A stretch of DNA of 64,000 nucleotides from contig NC_088300.1 of assembly GCF_032854445.1 (NCBI RefSeq), positions 40,452,458 to 40,516,457 on the forward strand, in the 5' to 3' direction. The DNA is from Liolophura sinensis (Eukaryota; Mollusca; Polyplacophora; Chitonida; Chitonidae). The first letter of the stretch is position 1; each line of letters opens with the position of its first letter. The notes beneath the pieces are model-generated. The model was given only the letters and a program-made list of their open reading frames with translations. It ran no database searches and was not told the origin of the DNA. Below are positions 23,404 through 34,503 of the stretch, in pieces. The translations under genes were made by a program, and so were the position numbers.

Positions 23404-24463
23404 CAGACAATATGTGGAGCAGTTCATACATGTAGCATAGAAAGGAGCCAAAAAAATTATACCTGCACATGGATGGATCCAGCTGTTTTTTTTTTAACTT
23501 GCTTCTGAGCCACCACAAAATGTACCTTTATCAAAATCTGACAATATGTGGAGCAGTTCATACATGTAGCATGGAAAGCAGCCATCAAAATTATACCTGC
23601 ACATGGATGGATCCAGCTGTTTTTTAACTTGCTTCTGAGCCACCACAAAATGTACCTTTATCAAAATCAGACAATATGTGGAGCAGTTCATACATGTAGC
23701 ATGGAAAGCAGCCATCAAAATCATACCTGCACATGGATGGATCCAGCTGTTTTTTAACTTGCTTCTGAGCCACCACAAAATGTACCATTATCAAAATCTG
23801 ACAATATGTGGAGCAGTCTATACATGTAGCATGGAAAGCAGCCATCAAAATTATACCTGCACAGGGATGGATCCAGCTGTTTTTTTTAACTTGCTTCTGA
23901 GCCACCACAAAATGTACCTCTACAAAATCTGACAATATTAGAGCAGTTCATACATGTAGCATGGAAAGCAGCCATCAAAATTATACCTGCACATGGATGT
24001 ATCCAGCTGTTTTTTTAACTTGTTTCTGAGCCACCACAAAATGTACCATTATCAAAATCAGACAATATGTGGAGCAGTTCATACATGTAGCATGGAAAGC
24101 AGCCATCAAAATTATACCTGCACATGGATTGATCCAGCTGTTTTTTAACTTGCTTCTGAGCCACCACAAAATGTACCTTTATCAAAATCTGACAACATGT
24201 GGAGCAGTTCATACATGTAGCATGGAAAGCAGCCATCAAAATTATACCTGCACAGGGATGGATCCAGCTGTTTTTTTTAACTTGCTTCTGAGCCACCACA
24301 AAATGTACCATTATCAAAATCAGACAATATGTGGAGCAGTTCATACATGTAGCATGGAAAGCAGCCATCAAAATTATACCTGCACATGGATTGATCCAGC
24401 TGTTTTTTTTAACTTGCTTCTGAGCCACCACAAAATGTACCTTTATCAAAATCTGACAATATT
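23404..24463. repeat. Tandem array of about 130-bp monomers (8 copies)
   Basis: Eight head-to-tail copies of a monomer marked by GGAGCAGTTCATACATGTAG, CATGGAAAGCAGCCATCAAA, ATTATACCTGCACATGGATG, a poly-T run and CTTGCTTCTGAGCCACCACA. GCTTCTGAGCCACC recurs at about 23503, 23631, 23761, 23893, 24022, 24152, 24284 and 24416. Spacing is 127-132 bp and varies mostly through the poly-T length. Copies are over 95 percent alike by eye. Long frames in both directions result from the near multiple-of-three period and are not evidence of a gene. The array ends about 215 bp beyond the predicted poly(A) signal of TMEM129. Confidence 0.95.
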
Positions 24464-24676
24464 TCAAATAGATAATGGACAAGAATCAATGACCAATCAG
24501 ATTACAGTTTGCAGCTCTTTTGAAATTAAATCTGAGGTTTCACAGAGCAGATTTTTCAGGTTTACACTCACATACACAATAGACATGCAATCTTCATTTC
24601 ATCATTCTCCTGAGATATGGACAAATTACAATACAACACAATCAAGTCCACAAAATTTTATAAAAAGCAAACAATA

Positions 24677-24682
24677 TTTATT
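24677..24682 (-). other. Probable TMEM129 poly(A) signal
   Basis: AATAAA on the minus strand, 278 nt after the TMEM129 stop codon. It is the first such signal downstream and implies a 3' UTR of about 300 nt. Confidence 0.5.
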
Positions 24683-24959
24683 TTTCCGATGATTGAATCC
24701 CCAATGTAACCATGGTAACCTGTGAGCTTCATGACTGTGCTGCAGGTAGTTTTCAAGACATTAGCAGATCTGATCCACACACCCATGGTACCATAACCAA
24801 GAAACCACAGAAAACCAATCAGTATATAATGAATCCCTTCTTTTCAAGAAGTGGGGGGGGGAGAGGGGCACATAATACATGTGATAGGATCTGACAGGTC
24901 CCAAGTATATTAAAACTGACAGGACAAATAGGTATCGTTGGCCATCGACAGGGCAGGAA

Positions 24960-25202
24960 TTACGCGTTAATAAGGCACACATCCAGCACACAAAACACAG
25001 CTCTGCACGTTGGACATGGAGATTTACCCCCTAACCAAGTCTGGGGGTGCTGCTGATTTTGGCGACTAGCAAACCACTTGCCCATACACTCTAGACACCA
25101 CATAGGTCTGCAGTAACAATTCTGGCATTCTTCTCCATCACACTGCTTCTGTAAGGTCACATCTGCTGGCTTCTGCATACAGCCAATGCACTGCTCTACC
25201 TC
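24960..25202 (-). CDS. TMEM129: TMEM129 exon 4 (RING-C2 domain and stop)
   Basis: Acceptor CTTTCAACAG, then EVEQCIGCMQKPADVTLQ, QCDGEECQNCYCRPMWCLEC, MGKWFASRQNQQHPQTWL and GGKSPCPTCRAVFCVLDVC before TAA. All Cys positions expected for the family's RING-C2 are present, so this exon looks functional. Confidence 0.93.
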   Translation of the reverse strand, partial: EVEQCIGCMQKPADVTLQKQCDGEECQNCYCRPMWCLECMGKWFASRQNQQHPQTWLGGKSPCPTCRAVFCVLDVCLINA

Positions 25203-28200
25203 CTGTTGAAAGAAGACCCAACAGTTACACAGCAGTAATGTACTTAGATACCAGATAAAAATAACAGATAGGCAGATACTGTCATGACAGCTACACGATA
25301 TGGTTGACTCAGCTGACTGATAACCATAACAGACAACCAATATACTTCCAATGCCTTTACAAAACTATTGTGGATTAAGCTGACAGATACAGTAATTAAG
25401 CTAAAATAACGTCATTACAGTTAGATCAATGGTTAAAAAACGGATTTTTAAGTTAAAGATCGGAAGCCAGGACTATAAGGAACGGAATTTCATTTCAACA
25501 TGGAAGAATATCATGTCTGACTGTGCATCATTGACTTAGCAGGCAGATAAGCATAACACATCATTTTAGCAAAGATACTGCCATGTTAGTTACACAACTG
25601 TAGCTGACTTAGTGGGTACATTAGCACAATTAATTAACACATCATTTTAAGCAAAGATACTGCCATGATAGTCACACAACTGTCATTGACTCAGCTGGCA
25701 TATCAGCATATCACACCAATTTAAGCAAATATACTGTCACGATAGTTACACAACTGCCACTGATCCAGTGGGCATATCAGCATATCACACCATTTTGAAG
25801 CAAAGATACTGTCACGATAGTTACACAACTGTCGTGACTCAGCTGGCATATCAGCATATAACACCATTTTGAAGCAAAGATACTGTCATGATAGTTACAC
25901 AACTGTATTTGACTAGGCTGGCATATCAGCAAATCACACCATTTTAAGAAAAGATACTGCACTATAGTTACACAGCTGTTGTTGACTCAGCTGGCATATC
26001 AGCATATCACACCATTTTAAGCAAAGATACTGCCATGATAGTTAGACAACTGTTGTTGACTCAGCCGACATATCTGCAAAACTCACCATTTTAAGCAAAG
26101 ATACTGCCATGATAGTTACACAAAACTGTCGTTGACTCAGCTGGCATATCAGCAAAACTCACCATTTTAAGTAAAGATACTGCCATAATAGTTACACAAC
26201 TGTTGTTGACTCAGCCGGCATATCAGCACATCACACCACTTTAAGCAAAGATACTGCCATGATAGTTAGACAAGCGTAGATGACTTAGCAGGTAGATAAG
26301 CATGACAGATACTACACGGATACTGTGTACTGCCATGATACTACACAGATACGGTGTACTGCCATGATACTACACAGATACGGTGTACTGCCATGATACT
26401 ACACTGATAATGTATACTGCCACGATGCCTTGCAAACATGGGTACAGAGCCCCAGCAGAAGTGTTTAAAAGCGGCCTCTGACCCTGAGACATGCATGTAC
26501 ATGCAAAGGGGGTCACAGTTGTATAATTTGTTATGACACACCACCGTGAAGACAAATTATGGCTGAATTAAGCCATGCTAACACCAAGCCATGCTTACCG
26601 TTTGTAACACCAACATGATAGCTTGTGAAATGCCAGCTGCCAGACCAAAATACAAGACACTACCCTTGAGCAAATCCGTCTGAAGTTTGTAAACTATAAA
26701 TATCAGTCCCATTTAATAGATCACATGCCATGATGCAAGGAAACTGTGGCAGACTGGTTTAAGAAAAGCTGGATGTTCCAGTGATGACCACATCAGATTG
26801 ATGTACTCTGCACATGTATGTATAAGTATTAATTCTACAGACAGGACTAAACATACCACATTTTCGTTTAGTTGTACTGTGCTGTTGGACCTGATCTGGC
26901 TGCGGAACGCATCAAGAAATTTGTCACTGAGTGTCTGTTGTATCACAATATTTTGAGCATTCCTCACAGGTGTTGTGAGCTTCAACCTTAGATCGTTATA
27001 CTCCATGGAATTTAATCTGAAATCAACAGAGAGGAAAGTCCAAATATAAGCGACTTTGTTAAGTGAGATATTTATTTATTTGATTGGTGTTTTACGCCGT
27101 ACTCAAGAATATTTCACTTTTACGATGGCGGCCAGCATTATGGTGGGTGGAAACCGGGCACAGCCTGGGGGAAACCCACGACCATTCGCAGGTTGCTGAC
27201 AGACCTCCCCACGTACGGCCGGAGAGGAAGCCAGCATGAACTGGACTTGAACTCACAGCAACCGCATTGGTGAGAGACTCCTGGGTCATTACACTGCGCT
27301 AGCGTGCTAACCGACTGAGCCACGGAGGCCCCACTTTGTTAAATGAACACAAAGGTATGTGTACATATATAAATTAACACATGTATATATTAACTAGATT
27401 GTTGCTTAACACCTACACATGTAAACATATTTATTGATATTTTTCTACATACTCAACTGATCATTGATTATAACAAATGTTCTCTCCAATCACATCACAA
27501 AACCTGTTTGATAACATTAAAGTGAAAGACAGCACTTGACTAATATTTATGTCCACTGAAAGACTGCCATTCAAAGTATCATAAACCGGCATTAAAGATC
27601 TTTTAAAAGTTTTTCCAACCCAGTAAAAGTTTAGTGAAACTTGATCTTGTCACAGCTTCAGCGCATCTCCATTATCGAGAACAAGGTGACGTCACGTTTA
27701 CTCTAGCTCTCTAACGTCAAAGTAATTTCTGTGTTATAGTCAAAGCAGTTGTCTTTGGCAGATACAAGTTGTGGACTTCGGTGATGAAGGTCCAAGTGAT
27801 ATTTCTTCCCCTGCTTGAACTGTTGATACAGTAAGCCTGCCATATCACATTTACAGTTTAAAGTAGTCTGCAGATGCACAGCCGGGGTGTTCCTGGTTCA
27901 GGTTGTAGCCTCCAGAGGGGTTGTGCTGGTGATTTTGACCACTATTAAATATTTACAAAATTACAATTGTTACAAAAGGATTGTTGTTCAATTAGATTCA
28001 TGCTTAGTTCTGAAACAAATGGAAATAAACCTTGGCAACACTGAGGCTGATCAAGGAATTCAACAGTCGCTGAATTTTATGCTTTAATTTTGTGGTGTTG
28101 GCTTTTTAGACCAGAGAAGCGCTGACCCAATTATTGCCAACGTCAAAAAACATCTTGAACATGGCGTTTCAATAATTTTACTGTATTTTATCCAAGAAAT

Positions 28201-31044
28201 TAGAAAAAAAAAAACCATCCCTTGTATGCTAGGAAGATGAAGGAGGGAAATTTTAGTTCTTCATTTGTAATAAATTCAGAGGGAAAAATATATGATAAGA
28301 TTTAATTCATTTTAAGCGTTATCCTGTGAGATGCCATCTTCTCATTCCTATCAACCTTCGACATCCCTAATGAAGTTTTCACTGACTCTGATATTTGTTA
28401 TTTAGAAATTGCTGACTAAATGGTAAATAAACGACAAAAAATTTATTTGTATAATTTGAACAGCGAGTCTAAGAAGAAGGTCTAAGGTCTACTGGGGAGA
28501 TGAATGCGGTTTTGGCCGAGACAGTATGCTACTGTCTAACATAATTTGTGATACCATCGTTGAATATTTCACTGCTTGAAAATCAACTAATTTTACATCT
28601 GTGGTGGTCCATAAATCATACTGATCTGTCGCACAACGCTGTTTGAAATAGCCCCTTTGGCTATACGTAAATTAATCGTTGTAAACGAGTTCAAAAAGAT
28701 GTCTTATGCAGCAGTTTTGAGTTATCATGTCACTTGATGGAGTGAATGAGTAAAGGCTACGTCACAGCTTAGGCCAGGCAATCAAATAACCAAGTGTTTG
28801 ATTGGACAAAATTCTCAAGATGTCTGCCTCAATTCACACCAGCCATTTGTGCAGTATTGTCATTTTGATCTACATCTTATTCGGTTAAATTGCATTAAAA
28901 TAATAAAGTATGACACTTTTTAGAAAGCCTGAGTGTCCTGCTTCTGATTGAAATATGTTTTAGCCAGGTGCTGTTTTGTGCTTTAACGGATAGGTGGGCA
29001 ATTTGTCTCAACAACAGAAGCTTCCGAGTTTTTCCTGAAGATTTACATGTTGGGCAATCCTTACATAATAAACACTGATAAATTTATGACCACTAAACTG
29101 AGTAGATCTTTGATAAATTATATACCACAGGCTCAACTTGTCTTAAAATCCATTAGTGGTGATGTGGCTAACGTTGATTGGCTTACATGACTTTCCATTT
29201 GCACACAGTTATGCATTTTGATTAGTCGAACAGTTTGGGTGGTACTGAACTGACGTGAAGACCTAGTGAATTCAGATATTTGTCATCGTACAGTTTACCT
29301 AACAGCTCCTGCATTGTGTGTGAATGTTTTGATAATGTGACTGCAGAGAAGTGAAATAAGAGGAATACATAAAAATATTATAAATGTATGAAAAGAACAG
29401 TTGGCATGTCTCAGACTATGTACCTAATAGCATTAGATCTCTAAGATCAACCACACGCAGTGCAGCCACTATTCATGCATGTAATTATAATTTATTTGAT
29501 TATTGTTTAACACTTTTCTCAATAATTTTTCACATGTACTATGACAGTGGGTCTTATGGTTGGAGGAAACCGGAGTGCTTGAGATAAACCAGAGGCCATT
29601 GGCAAGTTGCTGACCAACTTTCCCCTACGTGACATGAAGATATATATATACACACCATATTGGCTGAAGACAAGCGGTCACCAGTGATCGCATGACATGA
29701 TCACCTTAACTAGCTTCGTGGACCACCTATTGTCACTAGGCTCCACAATCAGTGTGAGAATGTACAAATTCTCCTACCAGGACCAGTTTTGAATAAGCAC
29801 CTTGCGTGTCCCACTGACTGAAAGACAAGCACTTATAACCATCAACCACTAGCACAACTAGTACCAGTATACTATGGCCTGCATGTATTTGTTTTATTTA
29901 TTTATTTGATTGGTGCTTTAGACCATACTCAAGAATATTTCACTTATACGTCAACGGCCAGCATTATGGTGAGAGGAAACCGGGCACAGCCCGGAGAAAC
30001 CTACGACCATCCGTAAGTTGCTGGAAGACCTTCCCACGTATGGCCTGAGAGGAAGCCAGCATGAGCTGAACTTAAACTCACAGCAACGACATTGGTGTAT
30101 TTGTTTTATGTATCATTTGTAATATATGAGCTACTATTTTAACATTACTAAGTTGCACTTCACAAAGTAATTCCCAACTCCTAACTGAAATGTACAACAC
30201 ATTTGGTTACCTTATGCTAAATGGTTTCACATGTTCATTGATGGATGCCACAGTAATGTTTAAATACTGGATGTTCATTCCCCCATCATAACTGATATCA
30301 TGTTCCTCACTACCTGCCAGAGTCAAATGAATATCATTCTGATGGGCAACATAAACAGTGTACGTGGAGGTCTTGAGGACCCAGGAGTCAGTCACATATA
30401 CTCTCCTACTCGCTACACCGGACATGAATTGTCAAAACGACGGAACTCCACATTAATTGATGAGGCTACAGCACGCCAGGAATTATCATTGCTGAGATGC
30501 GCAAGCTGCCTGGCTATGGGATGGTTCGACCATTTGTCCCTGGACCAATAATAGCACAACACCACCACACACAAAGGGATGAGCGCAGCCTGTAACAGGT
30601 ACAGTTTCCAGTACAGGTGCACTTGCCATGGAAAATACAGCTTCAGGTGAGGCGAAAATGACATCATAGCCAGGTAATATCCTGAAAAAGGAAAAAAAAT
30701 ATAAATAAATACTGGTACCGGTACTATGAATAAAGTGAGTTTTATGAAATCTTCAATTTGTGTTTTTTGAATTGTGTGTTTTAAGTCTTTATGGGATACA
30801 GACATACCTATGTGACTAACATCTATTAACTGTTGGGTATTGAGGGTTCATGCCATTTATTTATTTATTTATTGTTTGGCAAAGCAATAAACATAATACT
30901 TATAAGGCTTGATCTATCATTATGGGATGCATAACCATCTGTTCCTTTAACTTAACCTACAGCTATTCTTTCAGTGACATGATGGTGATATCACAAGAGA
31001 AAAACTTGGGGTACCGGTTTGTACATTAGATACATTTTGTGAGC

Positions 31045-31094
<50 letters not shown>

Positions 31095-31937
31095 AACTGA
31101 GCCTTTCTACATCTCTGTATTCCGACTGCAGCTTCGAACGTCTTGTTCTTATAAAGGAACGGAGTATAACAGTTCGTCAGGCTATGTAAAGGTGAGAAAG
31201 GCTCAAGCTTTTGTTTGTTTGTTTTTGTTTTTTTTCATTCTATCGTCCAGCCACATCAGAAAAATGATGTCGGTTGCGGCAGATGTGTTGATGTTGTGAG
31301 GAGAATGAATATACTCCATACTACGCAAGCAAACGGAACAAAATATCTGAAAAAATGCAAACTCGTCATTGAGAGTTATCTTTCCCTACATGTTGTGGCG
31401 AGTAAGCAGCAACACATTATAGGAAGTAAATAGGCTATCGATGTAATTTGTATAATTATAAATTATTTCGCAAAGTTTCCATGATTTAGGACCATTCTTG
31501 GTGTAGTCTGGGGTATTGTATAATGTTTTGCCTTTTGGGGTAATTTGTTGAACGCTTACACTACATTGCCACCACGTGTCACAACGACAGCATTCAGTGC
31601 ATTGAGCTGAATGCCTGAATCTATAGTCTACCTCAGTACTATGTCCTGTCTTTTAATCTTACATGTAAATATATATATGCATATACACAGCTTATACATT
31701 ACCTAGGGGCAAAAGGGAATGGATCATCAGTGTGGCAGTTGAACGTCTGATATGGTAATAAATAAAGTGCATATCCTCACTCCCCAGCCACTGAGACAGA
31801 AGATTCTGTACAGTGAGTCCAGCGGACGCGATCTCAGTTGGGGGAACGACAACACACGCGCAAAAACATAAGTAGCCTATCGTAAACAGGGAGTCGAAAC
31901 CGATTTCAGACAGCTGAGATGCTGCCATTGTCATCAA
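24960..31937 (-). CDS. TMEM129: TMEM129, ER membrane RING-type E3 ubiquitin ligase (4 exons)
   Basis: The coding exons are 31703-31937, 30211-30681, 26857-27016 and 24960-25202. Together they would give about 369 residues, against about 362 in human TMEM129. All exon junctions have GT-AG borders and compatible phases (1, 2, 0). The order matches the family: N-terminal membrane segments with AGLTVQNLLSQWLGSED between them, a third hydrophobic segment (LIPLCVVVLCYYWSRD), a conserved lumenal/cytosolic middle part (AVASSINVEFRR, YVTDSWVLKTSTY), and a C-terminal RING-C2 rich in Cys (CIGC, CQNCYCRPMWCLECMGKW, CPTCR). In vertebrates this ligase works in ER-associated degradation with Derlin-1 and p97. 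Oddity: exon 2 needs a 1-nt frame change near 30426. The gene is downstream of, and in the same direction as, the CDC25 array. Confidence 0.92.
25560..26290. repeat. Tandem array of about 75-bp monomers (about 10 copies)
   Basis: Copies are marked by CATTTTAAGCAAAGATACTG, CCATGATAGTTACACAACTG and TTGACTCAGCTGGCATATCAG-like segments. AAAGATACTG or close variants recur roughly every 73-82 bp. Copies differ at many positions, so the array is older than the satellite at 23.4-24.46 kb. It sits wholly within TMEM129 intron 3. Confidence 0.92.
26300..26420. repeat. 30-bp tandem repeat (about 4 copies)
   Basis: Repeats of ATACTACACAGATACGGTGT followed by ACTGCCATG. It directly follows the 75-bp array and shares the TACTGCCATGATA motif with it, so it probably arose from it. 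Confidence 0.9.
26857..27016 (-). CDS. TMEM129: TMEM129 exon 3
   Basis: 160 nt between acceptor GTTGATTTCAG and donor AATGTG|GTATGT. The first base completes an Arg codon split with exon 2, after which the frame reads LNSMEYNDLRLKLTTPVRNA and QNIVIQQTLSDKFLDAFRSQ. This matches the conserved segment before the RING domain in TMEM129. Confidence 0.9.
27066..27331 (-). repeat. V-type SINE, full length, with target-site duplication
   Basis: This is the best reference copy in the window. On the minus strand it starts GGGGCCTCCGTGGCTCAGTC, with box A TGGCTCAGTCGGTTAGC, then box B GAGTTCAAGTCC, the GCTGGCTTCCTCTCCGGCCG core, GTGGAAACCGGG/TTTCCACCCACCATAATG block, GTGAAATATTCTTGAGTACG and a CAATCAAATAAATAAATA tail. 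Flanking direct repeats ACTTTGTTAAGTGA (27052-27065) and ACTTTGTTAAATGA (27332-27345) are a target-site duplication with one mismatch. A tRNA-headed, V-domain-like SINE fits the molluscan RUDI description. That name is inference from memory. Confidence 0.93.
27532..28971 (-). mobile_element. Non-autonomous TIR element, copy B
   Basis: Inverted relative of 13508-14632, about 1.44 kb against 1.13 kb. The left end reads GCACTTGACTAATAT; the right end read on the minus strand is GCACCTGGCTAAAAC. In this copy the inverted repeats extend outward to ACAGCAC on both sides. No coding frame of note. The length difference reflects indels in the middle, for example the region near 28040-28330 that is only partly matched in copy A. 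Confidence 0.65.
29487..29630 (-). repeat. Diverged SINE-like fragment
   Basis: Keeps TTTGATTATTGTTTAACACT, a CTCAATAATTTTTCAC segment, GGTTGGAGGAAACCGGAGTG and GGCAAGTTGCTGACC in the order of the SINE core but with many changes. GAGTGCTTGAGATAAACCAG suggests the related family of 18886 and 37203 rather than the main one. Confidence 0.5.
29891..30096 (-). repeat. V-type SINE with target-site duplication, 5'-truncated
   Basis: Runs from the TTTATT tail complement through CCATACTCAAGAATATTTCA, GGCCAGCATTATGGTGAGAG and CCATCCGTAAGTTGCTGGAA to GAACTTAAACTCACAGCAAC (box B region). Both ends carry TGTATTTGTTTTAT as an apparent target-site duplication, so the truncation occurred at insertion. Confidence 0.87.
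30211..30681 (-). CDS. TMEM129: TMEM129 exon 2 with apparent 1-nt frameshift
   Basis: 471 nt between acceptor CTTTTTTCAG and donor ATAAG|GTAACC. The first part reads YYLAMMSFSPHLKLYFPW and LLQAALIPLCVVVLCYYWSR, on to AVASSINVEFRRFDNS. It then hits an in-frame stop at 30413-30415. The conserved continuation (VASRRVYVTDSWVLKTSTY) lies in another frame, reached by one missing base at about 30426. Spacing between the two conserved blocks equals that of the family if one base is restored. This may be an assembly or read error, or a real disabling mutation. Confidence 0.88.
30682..31702 (-). other. TMEM129 intron 1
   Basis: Holds an AT microsatellite (31047-31091) and unrecognised sequence. GTTTGTTTGTTTTTG near 31211 is a simple repeat. 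Confidence 0.75.
31047..31091. repeat. (TA)n microsatellite
   Basis: About 22 TA dinucleotides inside TMEM129 intron 1. Confidence 0.95.
31703..31937 (-). CDS. TMEM129: TMEM129 exon 1
   Basis: Starts at the ATG at 31935-31937 (MMTMAASQLSEIGFDSLF; a second ATG follows directly and a third is at codon 4, so the exact start is open). It continues with the first hydrophobic segment (IGYLCFCACVVVPPTEI), then AGLTVQNLLSQWLGSED and ATLMIHSLLPLG. It ends at CCCCTAG|GTAATG in phase 1, matching exon 2. Confidence 0.9.
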
Positions 31938-33585
31938 TTACAGTCTAATGTCAGAAAACCAAATAAATATATGCCTGCCTAGCCGGCCCAGCTCTTGGTG
32001 TGATCATGGAGCCGGTACTAGACGACAACGTTTTGTCTGCAGACAGTAGGCGTGGGTCCCTACACAGCAGAAAGACCGTCCGCTAGCTGGCTTGTGAAAC
32101 GTATCTACGCCTATGTAGACAATCGAATGTGAACGTGTGTACATACTATAGTAAGCTCATTATTGATTGCGAGTTTGCATAAATCAGAGTCAAGCCAAAC
32201 CGAGCCAAGCCACCGCATGTCTATTTACGCACAGTTTTACGTGTGCCCATGCACGTACGTCATGTAGGCCCTAGCTCATGACATGTAAGCACGTAGACTT
32301 GTTTTGGCTTAGCCACGTCACTTGTGTCCTCACGCGGAACTATATAATCAACATTCATCAATAAAATTATTTTTGGTCATGGTTAGAATCATGTTGTACA
32401 TACTCTAGATGAAGAGAATACATGTGTATAAAGTATTAGTTAGTATAAAGTATTATTAGAGACAAATGTTGACACTTCCTGCATTATCACCGTGACCCCA
32501 GTGACTACGGTGTTGTTCAAGATTTGTGTACAAAATTTGCTATTGTTGACAATGATCTAAAGCCAAAGATACTAAGCGACGCATGCGCTGTAAGGAGCAT
32601 GGGTATTTTAAGGTCTATTGGGTATTTTTGAGCGTGCGCACATGCCATATTTGGTCACCTTTCATGGGGCTTAAAATCAAACTGTGACGTAATGTCAAAG
32701 AGAGAATTAATCTACCGTATTTGATAAAAAGATAAAAAGGTTTAAAAAGCTTTTGTGCTGCATGTCATGTTATTAATTTTTTCCTTAGACTGATTTCTCC
32801 TTTTTTGGATGAAAGTTGGACATATATCCCAAAACACCAGTATTTGGGATCATCTATACGCGTGTAGCAGGATTGGTGGCTGGGGTATTCTGTGAAACGA
32901 GGCCTTCGATTCGTGTGCTAGAAGTTCAACAATAATGTTCAAAAAAAAACCTACAGTAGTGTATCATTTTTATGTATCAGAACGTCTATTTTCAGTTTTT
33001 CCTTGAATGTCCTAATTCGTTTTGTTTGCGTTAAATGGTCGTGAAAGGAAATCATGTACCCAGAACAGGAAGTTATAACTTCCACTCCTATCTTTAGGCC
33101 ATATCAAGGTCAGTCATTGGATATCTTTTTCCGGCACTTGGATATCTTTTTCCAATTATTAGATATCCTTTTCCAATAATTGGACATCTTTTTCAAGCAG
33201 TATTACCAGTACGAATAGAGATAAATGGATATAGAATACGGTAGCCAGTAATCACCGTTACATGTATCTCAGTAACGACCAGATTAAAACACAGGTTATG
33301 TTTCAGAAATATTTTCCGCCAGTTTCAAGATATATGTTTCTACCACATTCCCTAAATAACTGCTCAATGAATGCAAATTAAGTATGTTATATGACCTACA
33401 CATGGTGTGATTAAAAATTAACTTGAACACGTTGACCAAAGGAGTAAACACGGCTGTGATAGGTTAGACAGTGGTTACATGTAAAGCAAAGATGTCCCCC
33501 TTTGCAAGGGGGGGATGTTCCCCCTTTGTGATGTCCCACACACACCAAGTACTGAATAAGCCAACGTATACATGTATTTATCACC
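31938..33585. other. Intergenic, TMEM129 upstream side
   Basis: Presumed to include the TMEM129 promoter just right of 31937. No TATA box is obvious. A segment at about 32405-32570 resembles 22195-22345 (shared GTGTATAAAGAT/GTAT, CACGGTGACCGCAGTG-like and AAGATTTCCGTATAAATTTT-like pieces), so it is a dispersed repeat. At 33120-33200 there are four imperfect copies of GGATATCTTTTTCCAATTAT. Confidence 0.5.
33120..33200. repeat. 20-bp tandem repeat (4 copies)
   Basis: Imperfect copies of GGATATCTTTTTCCAATTAT. Each carries GATATC or its one-base variant. Confidence 0.85.
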
Positions 33586-33587
33586 AC

Positions 33588-33648
33588 CCGGTTTCCGTCG
33601 TAAAAGTGAAATAATCTTCAGTACGGTGTAAAACACCAATTAAATAAA
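33588..33648 (+). repeat. V-type SINE 3' tail fragment
   Basis: Only the last part is present: CCGGTTTCCGTCGTAAAAGT, GAAATAATCTTCAGTACGGT and a CAATTAAATAAATATTTAT tail, with the CACCATAATGCTGG block deleted. Confidence 0.75.
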
Positions 33649-34264
33649 TATTTATCACCAAAATGGGCATAGTACTGTAAACAGTTGCTCGAATGTCCTG
33701 GGTACTGGACCCGCTGATTGAAATTGTTTATCCCCTGTCCCCTGAGAGTTATCTCGTGAGTGTGAACGGATATTAATATTGAGCAGGCTTGCAGCTACAG
33801 TGTGCCGAGTAGTATACCGACAAACGTTCTGTATATATTCACTCCACCACAGGCACCCATCCACTGTGGATCTAAAATCATATTCCAGCCATAGTCATCC
33901 TGACGTATCTGCTTCGACCATTTGAGGAGGCTATACGTAACATAATTTGCAGTGAAATCTTCTCTCGAAATCATTTGTCCAAGTTATCTTGTCCGTCTGG
34001 ACGTATGGTGAGCAGGTTTGCAGCCACAGTGCTCAAGGAAGTTGTGCAACCGTATTCCAGCAATAGTCATTCTAACGTATGGCTGCATCGACCATTTTAA
34101 TCATAATGACTTTTGTTAAATGTCTTCGTGGCAGAAGTATTTCTTTAATGTATTTATACATTAAAGCAAGTATTTATGCAATTGGTAACAGCAATCCAGT
34201 GTGTACATCGGCTGACATACTCCTTGTAACACATGGCATGTATGTCTATACATTTGCTCAACTC

Positions 34265-34503
34265 GGTGTGGCGTAATGACCCAGGAGCCTCTCACCAATG
34301 TGGTCGCTGCGAGTTCAAGACCAGCTTATGCTGGCTTCCTCTCCGGCCGTAAGTGGGAAGGTCTGTCAGCAACCTGCGGATGGTGGTGGGTTTCGCCCCG
34401 GGCTCTGCCCGGTTTCCAGCCACTATAATGTTGGCCGCCGTCGTTTAAGTGAAATATTCTTGAGAAAGGCGTAAAACACCAATCAAAAAAATAAATAAAT
34501 AAA
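34265..34503 (+). repeat. V-type SINE, near full length, with target-site duplication
   Basis: Begins within the tRNA-derived head (GTGGCGTAATGACCCAGGAG) and keeps box B (GCGAGTTCAAGACC). It shows the full core (CCTGCGGATGGTGGTGGGTT) and GTGAAATATTCTTGAGAAAG, ending in an AATAAATAAATAAA tail. Flanks CAACTCGGTGTG and CAACTTGGTGTG look like a 12-bp target-site duplication with one mismatch. Confidence 0.88.

Larger units (their letters stand above)
25203..26856 (-). other. TMEM129 intron 3
   Basis: Mostly made of the 75-bp tandem array (25560-26290) and a 30-bp tandem repeat (26300-26400). The remainder shows no other recognisable feature. Confidence 0.75.
27017..30210 (-). other. TMEM129 intron 2
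   Basis: Contains a full-length SINE with target-site duplication (27066-27331), TIR element copy B (27532-28971), a weak SINE-like piece at about 29487-29630, and another SINE (29891-30096). No exon of another gene is seen. Confidence 0.75.

Noticed and set aside
23494-24692. Long open frames of 94-207 codons on both strands
   Set aside because: They are produced by the 130-bp tandem repeat; each protein is a repeated block with no family resemblance.
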